Origin: Thermoplasmatales archaeon
GTDB taxonomy: Archaea; Thermoplasmatota; E2; UBA202; JdFR-43
Reading direction: 5' to 3'
DNA: 64,000 nucleotides
NCBI GenBank assembly: GCA_014361195.1
Contig: JACIWA010000005.1
Span: forward strand, 1 to 64,000
Shown: positions 19,701 to 29,300 of the stretch, in pieces
How positions within the stretch are numbered: position 1 is the stretch's first letter
Layout of the letters: every line of letters begins with the position of its first letter
Position numbers and translations under genes: made by a program
Notes under the pieces: generated by a model
Seen by the model: the letters and a program-made list of their open reading frames with translations, nothing else
Told to the model about the DNA's origin: nothing
The model's database searches: none

Positions 19701-22298
19701 TTAAAGAGGATTGAAGAATATTGCCTCTATCTCTTCTTCGTTTTTATTTCCCGCTTTATCATAAGCTATTGCTTTTATCTTATGGACTAAAATCAGCTTT
19801 TCATCGCATGTCCATGAATATGGGAAACTGAAATCCTCACCCTTCTTAACATCATCTATGTAAAATTCCACTTTTTGTATTCCATATGTATCATTTGCGG
19901 TAACTTCAACCGTTATTTTTCCTATTATTACCGGTTTTCCTATGATTGGAATGACCCCCCTATCAAATATATACATTTTTCCTTTCTCTGGCTTATCTAT
20001 TTTAACCTTTGGTTTTGTATTATCAATTGTAAAGTTCTGAGAAATCTCACTGCCAGAATTATGAGAGCTATCCGTGGCAATTATCATTATAACATAATTG
20101 CTTCCATCTTCCAAGCCAGCGATGTTCCATGTATGTGAGCCATCATTCGCCTCATCAACCGCAACATTTATCCATATGCCCCCGCCGTTTGGGCTGTATT
20201 TTATTGTTATTTTAACATTTGTGCCGTCATAATTATCATTTGCGCTCCATCTTATCGTAACATTTCCAGATAAAAATTCTCCACCCGCTGGAGCTATTAT
20301 CTCAATTGATGGAGGTGTAATATCTCTTATCTCAAAATTTTGAAATGCGGAAATATTGGAGTTATTTGATGAATCAATTGCATATATGAAAAAGGAGTAG
20401 TTTCCTATCAAGCTATATGTTCTATTGCAGAAGAAAGTATTTCCTGTTCTATTGCTGAATATGCTGAAGTTTTCATGAGTTAAGTTAGGATATGTTATAT
20501 TCAAAAATACATCACTTACATTCACATTATCCGTGACAATGCATGATATATTCATATTTATTCCAAAGCTTGCTATGGATGGATATGAAATATTTTTTAT
20601 CTCAGGAGGACTTAAATCCTTTATCTCAAAATTATAGAGGGATGAATTTACGGAGTTATTTGATGAATCAATTGCATATATGAAAAAGGAGTAGTTTCCT
20701 ATCAAGCTATATGTTCTATTGCAGAAGAAAGTATTTCCTGTTCTATTGCTGAATATGCTGAAGTTTTCATGAGTTAAGTTAGGATATGTTATATTCAAAA
20801 ATACATCACTTACATTCACATTATCCGTGACAATGCATGATATTCTTACATATTTCCCAGCATCTTGAACTGGTGGGGTTGCTACAACATCACTTATTGA
20901 GGGTGGAATATTATCTTGCCATAATACCGTCAAATTTACTCTTATTTTTCCACTTCCTCCATTTGAATTTATTGATATGTTGCATACATAGTTGCCCGCA
21001 CTTAATCCAGTTGTATTTACTGTTATTTTTATCTCATCACGCTCTCCTGATGATGAGCCAGTTGTTACATTTAAAGAAAGCCATGTACATGTTTCACTTA
21101 AATTATAGTAAAGAATACCACTTCCACTATTCCATATCTCAAATGTTGATTCTGCGGTTGTATTTTGCAATAAATTGAAGTCAAAATATGCAGGATAGTA
21201 GGAGAGAACTGGAGCAAATCTTCTTATTTCAAATGTTGAATTGCTTTCATCATATCCGGAATTGCTTGCATAATCATATGCAACTACTTTAATTTTGCAA
21301 TTTGTTGAAGGTGTATCTGGAATAAGCCATTCATATATTCCATCATTTTCTGTTCCTATAAATATTGGATTATATGTTACTCCACCATTTGTTGAGTAAT
21401 AGATAGCTATTGATTGAACACCATAATCATCTGTTGCAATCCATCTTATATTTTCAGTTGTTCCAACATATAATATTTCTCCTCCATTTGGATAAATAAC
21501 TTGCACAACTGGAGGAGTAGTATCAATTGGAATTACTGTCAAATTTACTCTTATTTTTCCACTTCCTCCATTTGAATTTATTGATATGTTGCATACATAG
21601 TTGCCCGCACTTAATCCAGTTGTATTTACTGTTATTTTTATCTCATCACGCTCTCCTGATGATGAGCCAGTTGTTACATTTAAAGAAAGCCATGTACATG
21701 TTTCACTTAAATTATAGTAAAGAATACCACTTCCACTATTCCATATCTCAAATGTTGATTCTGCGGTTGTATTTTGCAATAAATTGAAGTCAAAATATGC
21801 AGGATAGTAGGAGAGAAATGGGATCAAGTCAGTTTGAACATTTACACTCCCATTTACAACAATTAAATCTGTTGTTCCATGAACTATCGGATTTTCAATA
21901 TTTATATAGGATGAGCCAGTTCCTATGGCGGTGAAATTTATTATTGCAAAGGTGCCTTCCTGCGTCTTCGATGTGCTGGAGACCGCCATTATGTAGCTTA
22001 TTTTGCCAGCGGTATTGTCTATTACTATAGTTAAGTTTCCGAGCCAGGTTTCGAACATCCCGCCATTTGTCACGCTATTTGCCCTTAAAATCGAGGGATT
22101 GAATGAGATGTTGCAGGCGGCGGATGAAACAGGTGAGGCGGGGGTAATATTTATTCTTACAGAAAATGAAGAATTCAAATTTACTGTTTGCGATGATGGC
22201 ACTATTGATATGGTGTGCTTGCTATCCGCAACTGCTAAATTTAAGGAAGCCAGAACAAGCATTAAACAGATTATAATTTCCTTCTTCATTTTTTTCAC
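19701..22298 (-). CDS. Secreted protein with one cohesin-like domain and duplicated Ig/BACON-like repeats (865 aa)
   Basis: Residues 1-24 are a signal peptide. Residues about 26-155 match a cohesin: SIVPSSQTVNLNSSFSVRIN, AACNISFNPSILRANSV, GGMFETW, IDNTAGKISYIMAVS and GTFAIINFTAIGTGSS, in the cohesin strand order. Two identical BACON-like domains (FLSYYPAYFDFNLLQN to GKIRVNLTV) flank a domain with YPNGGEILYVG. Two copies of an Ig-like domain (CIVTDNVNVSDVFLNITYP) follow, then two more Ig-like domains. There is no membrane anchor and no dockerin. A GGTGA Shine-Dalgarno precedes the ATG. It lies 62 bp after the anchored scaffoldin gene, so it could be a free adaptor carrying dockerin proteins. 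The cohesin call is from sequence pattern only. Confidence 0.75.
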   Translation of the reverse strand: MKKMKKEIIICLMLVLASLNLAVADSKHTISIVPSSQTVNLNSSFSVRINITPASPVSSAACNISFNPSILRANSVTNGGMFETWLGNLTIVIDNTAGKISYIMAVSSTSKTQEGTFAIINFTAIGTGSSYINIENPIVHGTTDLIVVNGSVNVQTDLIPFLSYYPAYFDFNLLQNTTAESTFEIWNSGSGILYYNLSETCTWLSLNVTTGSSSGERDEIKITVNTTGLSAGNYVCNISINSNGGSGKIRVNLTVIPIDTTPPVVQVIYPNGGEILYVGTTENIRWIATDDYGVQSIAIYYSTNGGVTYNPIFIGTENDGIYEWLIPDTPSTNCKIKVVAYDYASNSGYDESNSTFEIRRFAPVLSYYPAYFDFNLLQNTTAESTFEIWNSGSGILYYNLSETCTWLSLNVTTGSSSGERDEIKITVNTTGLSAGNYVCNISINSNGGSGKIRVNLTVLWQDNIPPSISDVVATPPVQDAGKYVRISCIVTDNVNVSDVFLNITYPNLTHENFSIFSNRTGNTFFCNRTYSLIGNYSFFIYAIDSSNNSVNSSLYNFEIKDLSPPEIKNISYPSIASFGINMNISCIVTDNVNVSDVFLNITYPNLTHENFSIFSNRTGNTFFCNRTYSLIGNYSFFIYAIDSSNNSNISAFQNFEIRDITPPSIEIIAPAGGEFLSGNVTIRWSANDNYDGTNVKITIKYSPNGGGIWINVAVDEANDGSHTWNIAGLEDGSNYVIMIIATDSSHNSGSEISQNFTIDNTKPKVKIDKPEKGKMYIFDRGVIPIIGKPVIIGKITVEVTANDTYGIQKVEFYIDDVKKGEDFSFPYSWTCDEKLILVHKIKAIAYDKAGNKNEEEIEAIFFNPL
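20358..20843 (-). repeat. Two 192-bp identical repeats, 294 bp apart
   Basis: Copies at 20358-20549 and 20652-20843 appear identical base for base. Each encodes most of one Ig-like domain (CIVTDNV to YAIDSSNNS). Confidence 0.85.
20929..21817 (-). repeat. Two 280-bp identical repeats, 609 bp apart
   Basis: Copies at 20929-21208 and 21538-21817 appear identical base for base, including synonymous sites, while the 329-bp Ig-like domain between them is unique. Each encodes one BACON-like domain. This indicates very recent duplication or gene conversion. Confidence 0.88.
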
Positions 22299-22360
22299 CT
22301 TTTATTATGTAATATAAAACTCTATTTAAATTTTCACAAAATAAAAAGAGAAGGAGGGGA

Positions 22361-25300
22361 TTATTTCTTTGGCTTCTTTTCTTCCTTCTTTTCCTCTGTT
22401 TCCTTTTTTTCTCCCTTGCTTCTTCTCCTCCAGATTGCAAAGACTGCTATTGCTATTATGATGAGTATTACTATTATTATCAGATATAGCCATATATTCA
22501 CTTTTTCAGCTTTTATCTCTATCTGTATGACTTTTTCTGCGGTTGCGCCATCGTTGTCTTTTACAATCAATGTTACATTATATGTTCCTTCTTTTTCGTA
22601 TGCATGCTTTGGATTCTGCTCATAGCTTATATTTCCATCTCCAAAGTTCCATGTCCAATTGACAATGCTTCCATCCTCATCCGTTGAAAGGGAAGTGAAG
22701 TTGATATCTTCCTTTGGTTTTGGTTTATCCGGAGAATATGTTATCAATGCTGTCGGTGGCTTGTTTCTTACTTCTATTATCTGTGAAGTTGAGGCATTTG
22801 CTCCCTTATCATCTTTTACTGTTAATTTAACCACATATGTGCCATTATCTGCGTATTTATGAGTTGGATTTTGGGCATAACTTATGTTTCCATCTCCAAA
22901 GTCCCATGTCCAATTTACTATGCTTCCATCTGGATCATAGCTTCTATCTGCAAAGGTTATTGTATCTGTATCATATGGTTGCAATGGACTGTATGTGAAG
23001 TTTGCAACAGGTGGCTTGTTCTTCTGAATTGTAAATGAGAATGAATTGATTGAGCCAGTATTTCCTGCATTATCAACGGCATAATATTCTACAGTATGGC
23101 TTCCTTCTGATGAAACTGTATGGCTTCCATAGGAGTCACTAATAGTGTAGCTTGTTCCATCTATCTTATAAATTATTCTGCTTACTCCTGAAACAGTATC
23201 TGAGGCAGAGAATGAAATTGTTACATCTGTTGTGTATTTTCCATCAACAAGCGTACCAGCTAGGCTATGGCTTGCGGTTGGAGCTGTTTTATCTATTTTA
23301 ATTGATATGTTCTTTTCTGCTTCCGTGTTTCCTAAATTGTCTATGCTGTAATAATAAATTGTATGCTGTCCCTCGCTTGAGATTGTAACATTTGATGTAT
23401 ATTCATTCCAAGCACCAGCATCAATCTTATAATATATTTTATTTACTCCACTTTTTTCGTCGGTTGCTGTTAAATTCAAAATTACATTGCTCTTATACCA
23501 GTTATTATCTCCGATTGTTCCCTGCAAGTGAGTTGTTTCTGGTGGAGTATTATCAACATAAACTGTTTGATTATGCCATGCAGTATTTCCTAAGTCATCA
23601 ATTGAAGTTATGTTAATCCAGTGAGTGCATTCTTCATCAATTGTAAAGCTGAGTGTTGCTGTTCCGCTTGTTACATTATTCCATTCATCATAAATTAATT
23701 GTCCAGTTGATGCATTATATACTTTTACATTTAGATGAACTGAGCCAACAGCACATAGGCCAGTATCTGTTGAATTTAGATAAATTGTTGTTTGAGATGT
23801 TATATGCTCATTGTATATTGCTCCTTCAAATTCTTTTGTTATTGTTGGCTCGCTATTATCAACTTTTACTTCTATGCTCTTTATTTCTTCTTCATTTCCA
23901 AGATAATCAACTGCATAGTATTCTATTGTATGAGTGCCTTCATCATCTATTGTAAATGGAGAAGTATATTCAATCCATGTTGCTCCATCGAATGAATAGT
24001 AAATTGCTTCTACTCCTACCCCTATATCAACTGCTGTTAATGTTATTTGCGTGGCTGAAGTAATCCAGTGATTTGTTCCATCAAAATAATAAGGTAAGCC
24101 AAATGTTAATGTTGTTTCTGGTGGAGTTAAATCAGCTTCAAGAGTTGCATTCTGAGTTATGACATAGAGAGGTGGATAAGTATCAACATTTATTATATTA
24201 ATTTCACTTATTCCTGTCTGTTTTGCCTCAAATTCTATTGTTGCAAGCAACCCTTCTTCTGTTACGGGTGGAGCTGGCGGAAGTTGTGTTACACTTACTA
24301 TGACGGATCCTTTCGTATTATTTATAATTGGGTAAATAAAATTGAATAATCCGCCGTCGATAACATTTGTTACACTGAAATTATCTGGATCAAAAATTAT
24401 TTCAAAGCCAATAGCGCTAATTTCATTTCCATTTGGATTTAAACTGATATTGAATGTTGCCTTATCCTTTGTTATTTGATATGCCGGCTCAATCAGCAAA
24501 TACACAGGTGGATTTCTTATTTCAACTGTTGCATTTTCAAAAACAAGAGGATAGGGATGGTTTTCTACATCTACAACCATACATAGTGGTTCACCATTCT
24601 CAGTTTCAGGATCAAAGTTTATAGATGCATTTCCTGCTTCTTTTGCTTTAAATGTAATTGTTGCAAAAACGCCGCCGGAAGCAGGCTGATCTAGGAAGGT
24701 GAAGCCCATAATATTATCTATTCTACCAGCTGTATTGTTTATTATCCCACTACTGTTTAAACTTTCAAACATATCTCCATTTTCAACTTTTATTGCCTCA
24801 AGAAGGGTTGAATTAAATTCAATGAAACACTCCACTGCATAGATATTTTCTGCCTCCACAACAATATCAACTGTAAATTCTTCTCCTTTCTCAACTGCCT
24901 GGAATGATGGCGATATGCTCATTTTTGGAATATAAACTTCTACCCTAACTGTTGCTTCATTGCTCCATGCTCCTTCATTGTCCTTAACTTTATATTTGAA
25001 CTCATCAATGCCTGTAAAGCCCGCATCTGGTGTATATAATACTGTTCCATCTGCATTTACTGATACACTTCCATGGGCTGGAGCTTGAGTAATTTCTATG
25101 CTTGCTAAATTTATGCTTCCATCTGTATCATAGTCATTTTCCGTTACATTTATCAAAACAGGAAAGTTTTGAGGTGTTTTTACTTCATCATCAACTGCAA
25201 CAGGTGCCTCATTTACTGGATTTATTGTTATTGTAACTGTTGCAATGTTTGAATAATCTTGTCCATCATATGCCTGATATGTAAATGTATCCTCGCCGTT

Positions 25301-26383
25301 ATAATCTGCATCTGGAGTATATGTAAATGAACCATCTGGATTTAATGTTAAAGTTCCATGAGCTGGAGCATCAACAAGAACAGCTGTTAAAGTATCTTCA
25401 TCTGCATCATAATCATTTGCCAGCACTCCTGTTGAAGCATCTATGGTTAATGTTGTATCTTCATCTGTTTCATAGCTGTCATCAACTGCAACAGGTGGAG
25501 TGTTTATTATTAAACCAAGATGAATTTCATTTACTAATATTTCTCCTGCTTTTATTGTGAAGTTCTCTGAATGTGATGGATAACCTTCTTTTTCTACCTC
25601 AATTGTATATTCTCCTGGAGGCATTGTAAAGCTTGCATATCCATTTTCATCTGTCCAATCCCCTACATGATATGAATAGTCTTCATTGTATATTTCTACA
25701 TATGCATCTTCTATTGGATTTCCTTCGCTATCATAAACATATACTTCTTTTGTTGCAATTTCAACAACTACATTATTTGGTAATGTTTGCCCTGCTTCTA
25801 TTGTAAAGGTTTCTTTATATACAACATAAGAGCTGTCTGAATAGATGTCATCTACTTTAATTGTATATTCTCCTGGAGGCATTGTAAAGCTTGCATATCC
25901 ATTTTCATCTGTCCAATCCCCTACATGATATGAATAGTCTTCATTGTATATTTCTACATATGCATCTTCTATTGGATTTCCTTCGCTATCATAAACATAT
26001 ACTTCTTTTGTTGCAATTTCAACAACTACATTATTTGGTAATGTTTGCCCTGCTTCTATTGTAAAGGTTTCTTTATATACAACATAAGAGCTGTCTGAAT
26101 AGATGTCATCTACTTTAATTGTATATTCTCCTGGAGGCATTGTGAAGCTTGCATATCCGTTTTCATCTGTCCAATCCCCTACATGATATGAATAGTCTTC
26201 ATTGTATATTTCTACATATGCATCTTCTATTGGATTTTCTTCGCTGTCATAAACATATACTTCTTTTGTTGCAATTTCTCCGCTACCAACATGCGGAACC
26301 TGAGCAAGGGTGGGCAAAGAAGAAAATAAAAGAATAAAAGAAAGGAAGAAGATTAGTCCTTTCCTAGTGTCTTTCTTCATCAT
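22361..26383 (-). CDS. Membrane-anchored scaffoldin-like protein with two cohesin-like domains (1340 aa)
   Basis: The domain order is: signal peptide (1-28); three tandem 86-residue carboxypeptidase-regulatory-like repeats (36-293); two Big_9/cadherin-like domains (294-485, VANDYDADEDTLTAV type); cohesin-like 1 (about 486-626: MSISPSFQAVEKGEEFTVDI, FIEFNSTLLEAI, NNTAGRIDNIMGF, GVFATITFKAKEAG); cohesin-like 2 (about 627-755: LLIEPAYQITKDKATFNIS, EGLLATIEFEAKQTG); four Ig-like domains (756-1115); two PKD domains (1117-1290, WTWDFGDGNISY). A membrane helix follows (about 1296-1318), then RRRSKGEKK and a Lys/Glu tail inside the cell. The layout fits a cell-surface anchoring scaffoldin whose cohesins hold dockerin proteins. 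A GGGGTGA Shine-Dalgarno precedes the ATG. The upstream gene, ending 15 bp before, encodes a dockerin protein. Confidence 0.82.
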   Translation of the reverse strand: MMKKDTRKGLIFFLSFILLFSSLPTLAQVPHVGSGEIATKEVYVYDSEENPIEDAYVEIYNEDYSYHVGDWTDENGYASFTMPPGEYTIKVDDIYSDSSYVVYKETFTIEAGQTLPNNVVVEIATKEVYVYDSEGNPIEDAYVEIYNEDYSYHVGDWTDENGYASFTMPPGEYTIKVDDIYSDSSYVVYKETFTIEAGQTLPNNVVVEIATKEVYVYDSEGNPIEDAYVEIYNEDYSYHVGDWTDENGYASFTMPPGEYTIEVEKEGYPSHSENFTIKAGEILVNEIHLGLIINTPPVAVDDSYETDEDTTLTIDASTGVLANDYDADEDTLTAVLVDAPAHGTLTLNPDGSFTYTPDADYNGEDTFTYQAYDGQDYSNIATVTITINPVNEAPVAVDDEVKTPQNFPVLINVTENDYDTDGSINLASIEITQAPAHGSVSVNADGTVLYTPDAGFTGIDEFKYKVKDNEGAWSNEATVRVEVYIPKMSISPSFQAVEKGEEFTVDIVVEAENIYAVECFIEFNSTLLEAIKVENGDMFESLNSSGIINNTAGRIDNIMGFTFLDQPASGGVFATITFKAKEAGNASINFDPETENGEPLCMVVDVENHPYPLVFENATVEIRNPPVYLLIEPAYQITKDKATFNISLNPNGNEISAIGFEIIFDPDNFSVTNVIDGGLFNFIYPIINNTKGSVIVSVTQLPPAPPVTEEGLLATIEFEAKQTGISEINIINVDTYPPLYVITQNATLEADLTPPETTLTFGLPYYFDGTNHWITSATQITLTAVDIGVGVEAIYYSFDGATWIEYTSPFTIDDEGTHTIEYYAVDYLGNEEEIKSIEVKVDNSEPTITKEFEGAIYNEHITSQTTIYLNSTDTGLCAVGSVHLNVKVYNASTGQLIYDEWNNVTSGTATLSFTIDEECTHWINITSIDDLGNTAWHNQTVYVDNTPPETTHLQGTIGDNNWYKSNVILNLTATDEKSGVNKIYYKIDAGAWNEYTSNVTISSEGQHTIYYYSIDNLGNTEAEKNISIKIDKTAPTASHSLAGTLVDGKYTTDVTISFSASDTVSGVSRIIYKIDGTSYTISDSYGSHTVSSEGSHTVEYYAVDNAGNTGSINSFSFTIQKNKPPVANFTYSPLQPYDTDTITFADRSYDPDGSIVNWTWDFGDGNISYAQNPTHKYADNGTYVVKLTVKDDKGANASTSQIIEVRNKPPTALITYSPDKPKPKEDINFTSLSTDEDGSIVNWTWNFGDGNISYEQNPKHAYEKEGTYNVTLIVKDNDGATAEKVIQIEIKAEKVNIWLYLIIIVILIIIAIAVFAIWRRRSKGEKKETEEKKEEKKPKK
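25505..26278 (-). repeat. Three tandem 258-bp repeats (86 aa each)
   Basis: Copies run about 26278-26021, 26020-25763 and 25762-25505 with an exact 258-bp period. The first two are almost identical; the third diverges in its last 90 bp. Each encodes a carboxypeptidase-regulatory-like fold (VYVYDSEGNPIEDAYVEIYN). Confidence 0.9.
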
Positions 26384-26398
26384 TTGTTTTCACCCCTT

Positions 26399-29300
26399 TT
26401 AACCTGTCCATTTCAGTATTAGCATGTATATGTCTCCTGCATCTATTTTTCCGCTGTTATCCAGGTCATATATCTGCACTGTCTCCCAATCTGGGCTGCT
26501 TGTATCTTTGAACCAGTTTGAAATTATGTAGTATAAATCAATCACATTTACTCTTCCATCTCCATTGAAATCTTCTTTGATTGGAGGCACATAGCAGCTT
26601 GCTTCTGCAACTGGCTCACCCTTTGCATTTCCAAGATTATCTTCTGCATAGGCATAGAATTCATAGTATCCTGGCTTGTAGTAGCAGAATTCGCTTGGCT
26701 TGTATATGAAGCTGAATGTATAACTGCTTCCATTATAGCTTCCATATTCCTGCCATTCTGTCCATGTTGAGCCATCGCTGCTATATCTGAAGTATAGTTT
26801 TATCAATTTAACTCCAGCAATTTCATCATTTGCATTTATTGTGATATCAAATGGCATTGTGCTATTGTTTCCTATAACTATGCTTGTTTCTGGTGGGCTA
26901 TTATCAATTATGAATTTCTGCTTCATTTCATCGCTCATCTGTCCGCGCATATCACTTGCCTTGAAGAACAGATGATATACTATGCCTTCGCTCAATCCGA
27001 AATCCTCTGGGGCGAAGCTTACACTTCCATATCTTGCTCCAGAGAAGCTCGGTGTTTCATACCACATTGTTCCATCAAAGCTCCAGTATATCTTATCAAG
27101 TCCAACATAGTTTTCTTCTGGCATATCTGTTGCATTTAAGTATATCATTGTATTGCTTGTAATTGCATGACCAGTTTCTCCATCGAGTTCTATTTCAATT
27201 GATGGCTGTCCATATTCCTTTGCTATCACTGGTGGCTCTCTATCAAGAGCAACGAAGCATTCAGCATCATATGTTCCATGCTCATATGGTGGCACTTCTT
27301 CATTGCCCAGGCAATCATAGGCAATGCTTATGAAGCGATACCATCCTCCACCTTCTGGAGCATTGAAGCTGAATGTTTGATTTGGAACATCAAGGCGCTG
27401 CTCATATGGAATGTTGAATGTTGTATAAAGCATCCAGTCGCTCCATGTTATATTGTTTTCGCTGTATGAGTAATAAACCTCTACCTTGCATACTCCTACT
27501 GGTCCACTTACTTCGCTTCCATGGTCAACAATATCAACAACATCTATGTCGAATGGAATTTCATCTCTCTCATATGGAATTATTTCATCCACTCTTGAAG
27601 TAGGTGGCATATAATCAATGTAGATATGCTGTTTGCTCTTCTGCTTATCTTCAACATGTCCAACATTATCAACAGCCCAGTGATATATTTCAATTATTGT
27701 CTTGTTCAAGCTTGGGCGGGCATTGAAGTAATCCTCAACAGTTGCATCTGGATCATTTAATATTATCTTCACTGCTTCCTCAACAGTAAAGTAATGTTTG
27801 CTATGGTTTGCATCATTTAATTTCCATAGCAATATTGGCTGTTCATTCCAGAACTGATACCATATTTCATTTACTCCACTATCCCATGCGAAATCTTCAC
27901 TTGCATTCAGCCATATCTTTGTATCCGGTCTTACCCAGTGAATTACTTCATCTCCAGCAATTGTTTCCTCAACATATGGCATTTCAAATTCTTTCTTTGT
28001 TCTTGGAGGTGTGCAATCTATAATAACATCCTGCTTCTTCTCTCCTTCTGTCATATTATTGTAATCATACACTATCCAGTGTATTTCATATTTGCCACAT
28101 GCGAAAGAGTTCGCCAACTCGCCAAGGTGTATCCATATTCGTATGTATTCTCTTCCCTCTTCATCGTACCATTTGTCGCATTTGATTCCATCGCCTACCG
28201 ATGGTATATCACTTGTATATACTCTTGTCCAGGATTTGAGTGGTTCTTTCCAGCCAGATGCATATGGATCGCCTAATGTAACCTTATATGAGCCCGGTGT
28301 ACCACTTATCTCTTTAATGAGATAGAATAGTGTCTCACCAGGATGATACGGACTGGTTGTAAGCCAACTAATAGTTACATAATCGCCATAGTCCCATACC
28401 TTATTATTATTACTGTCTATACCTGAAATAATCCAGCCAACCAAGTCACCATCCATATAGACAGGCGTATTTGCCGGAAGTATCTGATTTGTGGCTAAAT
28501 ACACATCTACGCTCTCGCCCATCCATCTCCATACTGTGTACTCGATATACCATATTCCTGTCTGACAATCTGGATTTCTTGGCAGATCCGTTGTATTTAT
28601 TACAACCCATGAGCAATTCTGGAAGTAATATACATTTGAAGTTTCATTGTAATATAGGTTGCCATTTGTTATTTCAAAATCTAATTTGCTTTCTGGCGCC
28701 TTATCATCTACGCCCACATGCCATACAACTGGCTCTTCTGTATTGCATAAATCATCCTTGCTGAAGTAATATAACCAGTGCTCGCATCCCTCAGTGAAAT
28801 AGAATGGCTCTTCATAATGCATCCAGTATATGTAGCCACCAAATGGCGGATTCTGTCCAAACCAGAAATCTTCGTCATCGTTAAACTGTATTAAGTCAGC
28901 ATGCTGTGAAACAACTATGCTGCTTCCATTTATTGCTCCTGGAGTGTCTGGAGTTGGATAGAATTCATATAAGCCACTGCTCTCATTATACCATACCCAT
29001 CTATAATATGTATTGTTCTGCCAGTTATATGGATAAATGCATGCCTCGCCAGAATGATTTGCATAGAAGTGCACATCATCATTTATACATATTACTTCTG
29101 GCTTAACCTCTTGTGGTGTATAATAGGTTTTGTTACCACTCTCATTATTCTTCGGTATCCATGGATGCTCTCCCCAGCTGATGCCAAGCCATGTTTCTGG
29201 TGGTGTACCATCTACATACCAGCGCTCGTGCTTAAGTTCGCTGCTATGGCATAATTTATCCTTTGCAAAGTAGTATAAATCATGTGTGCAATTCTCTGGT

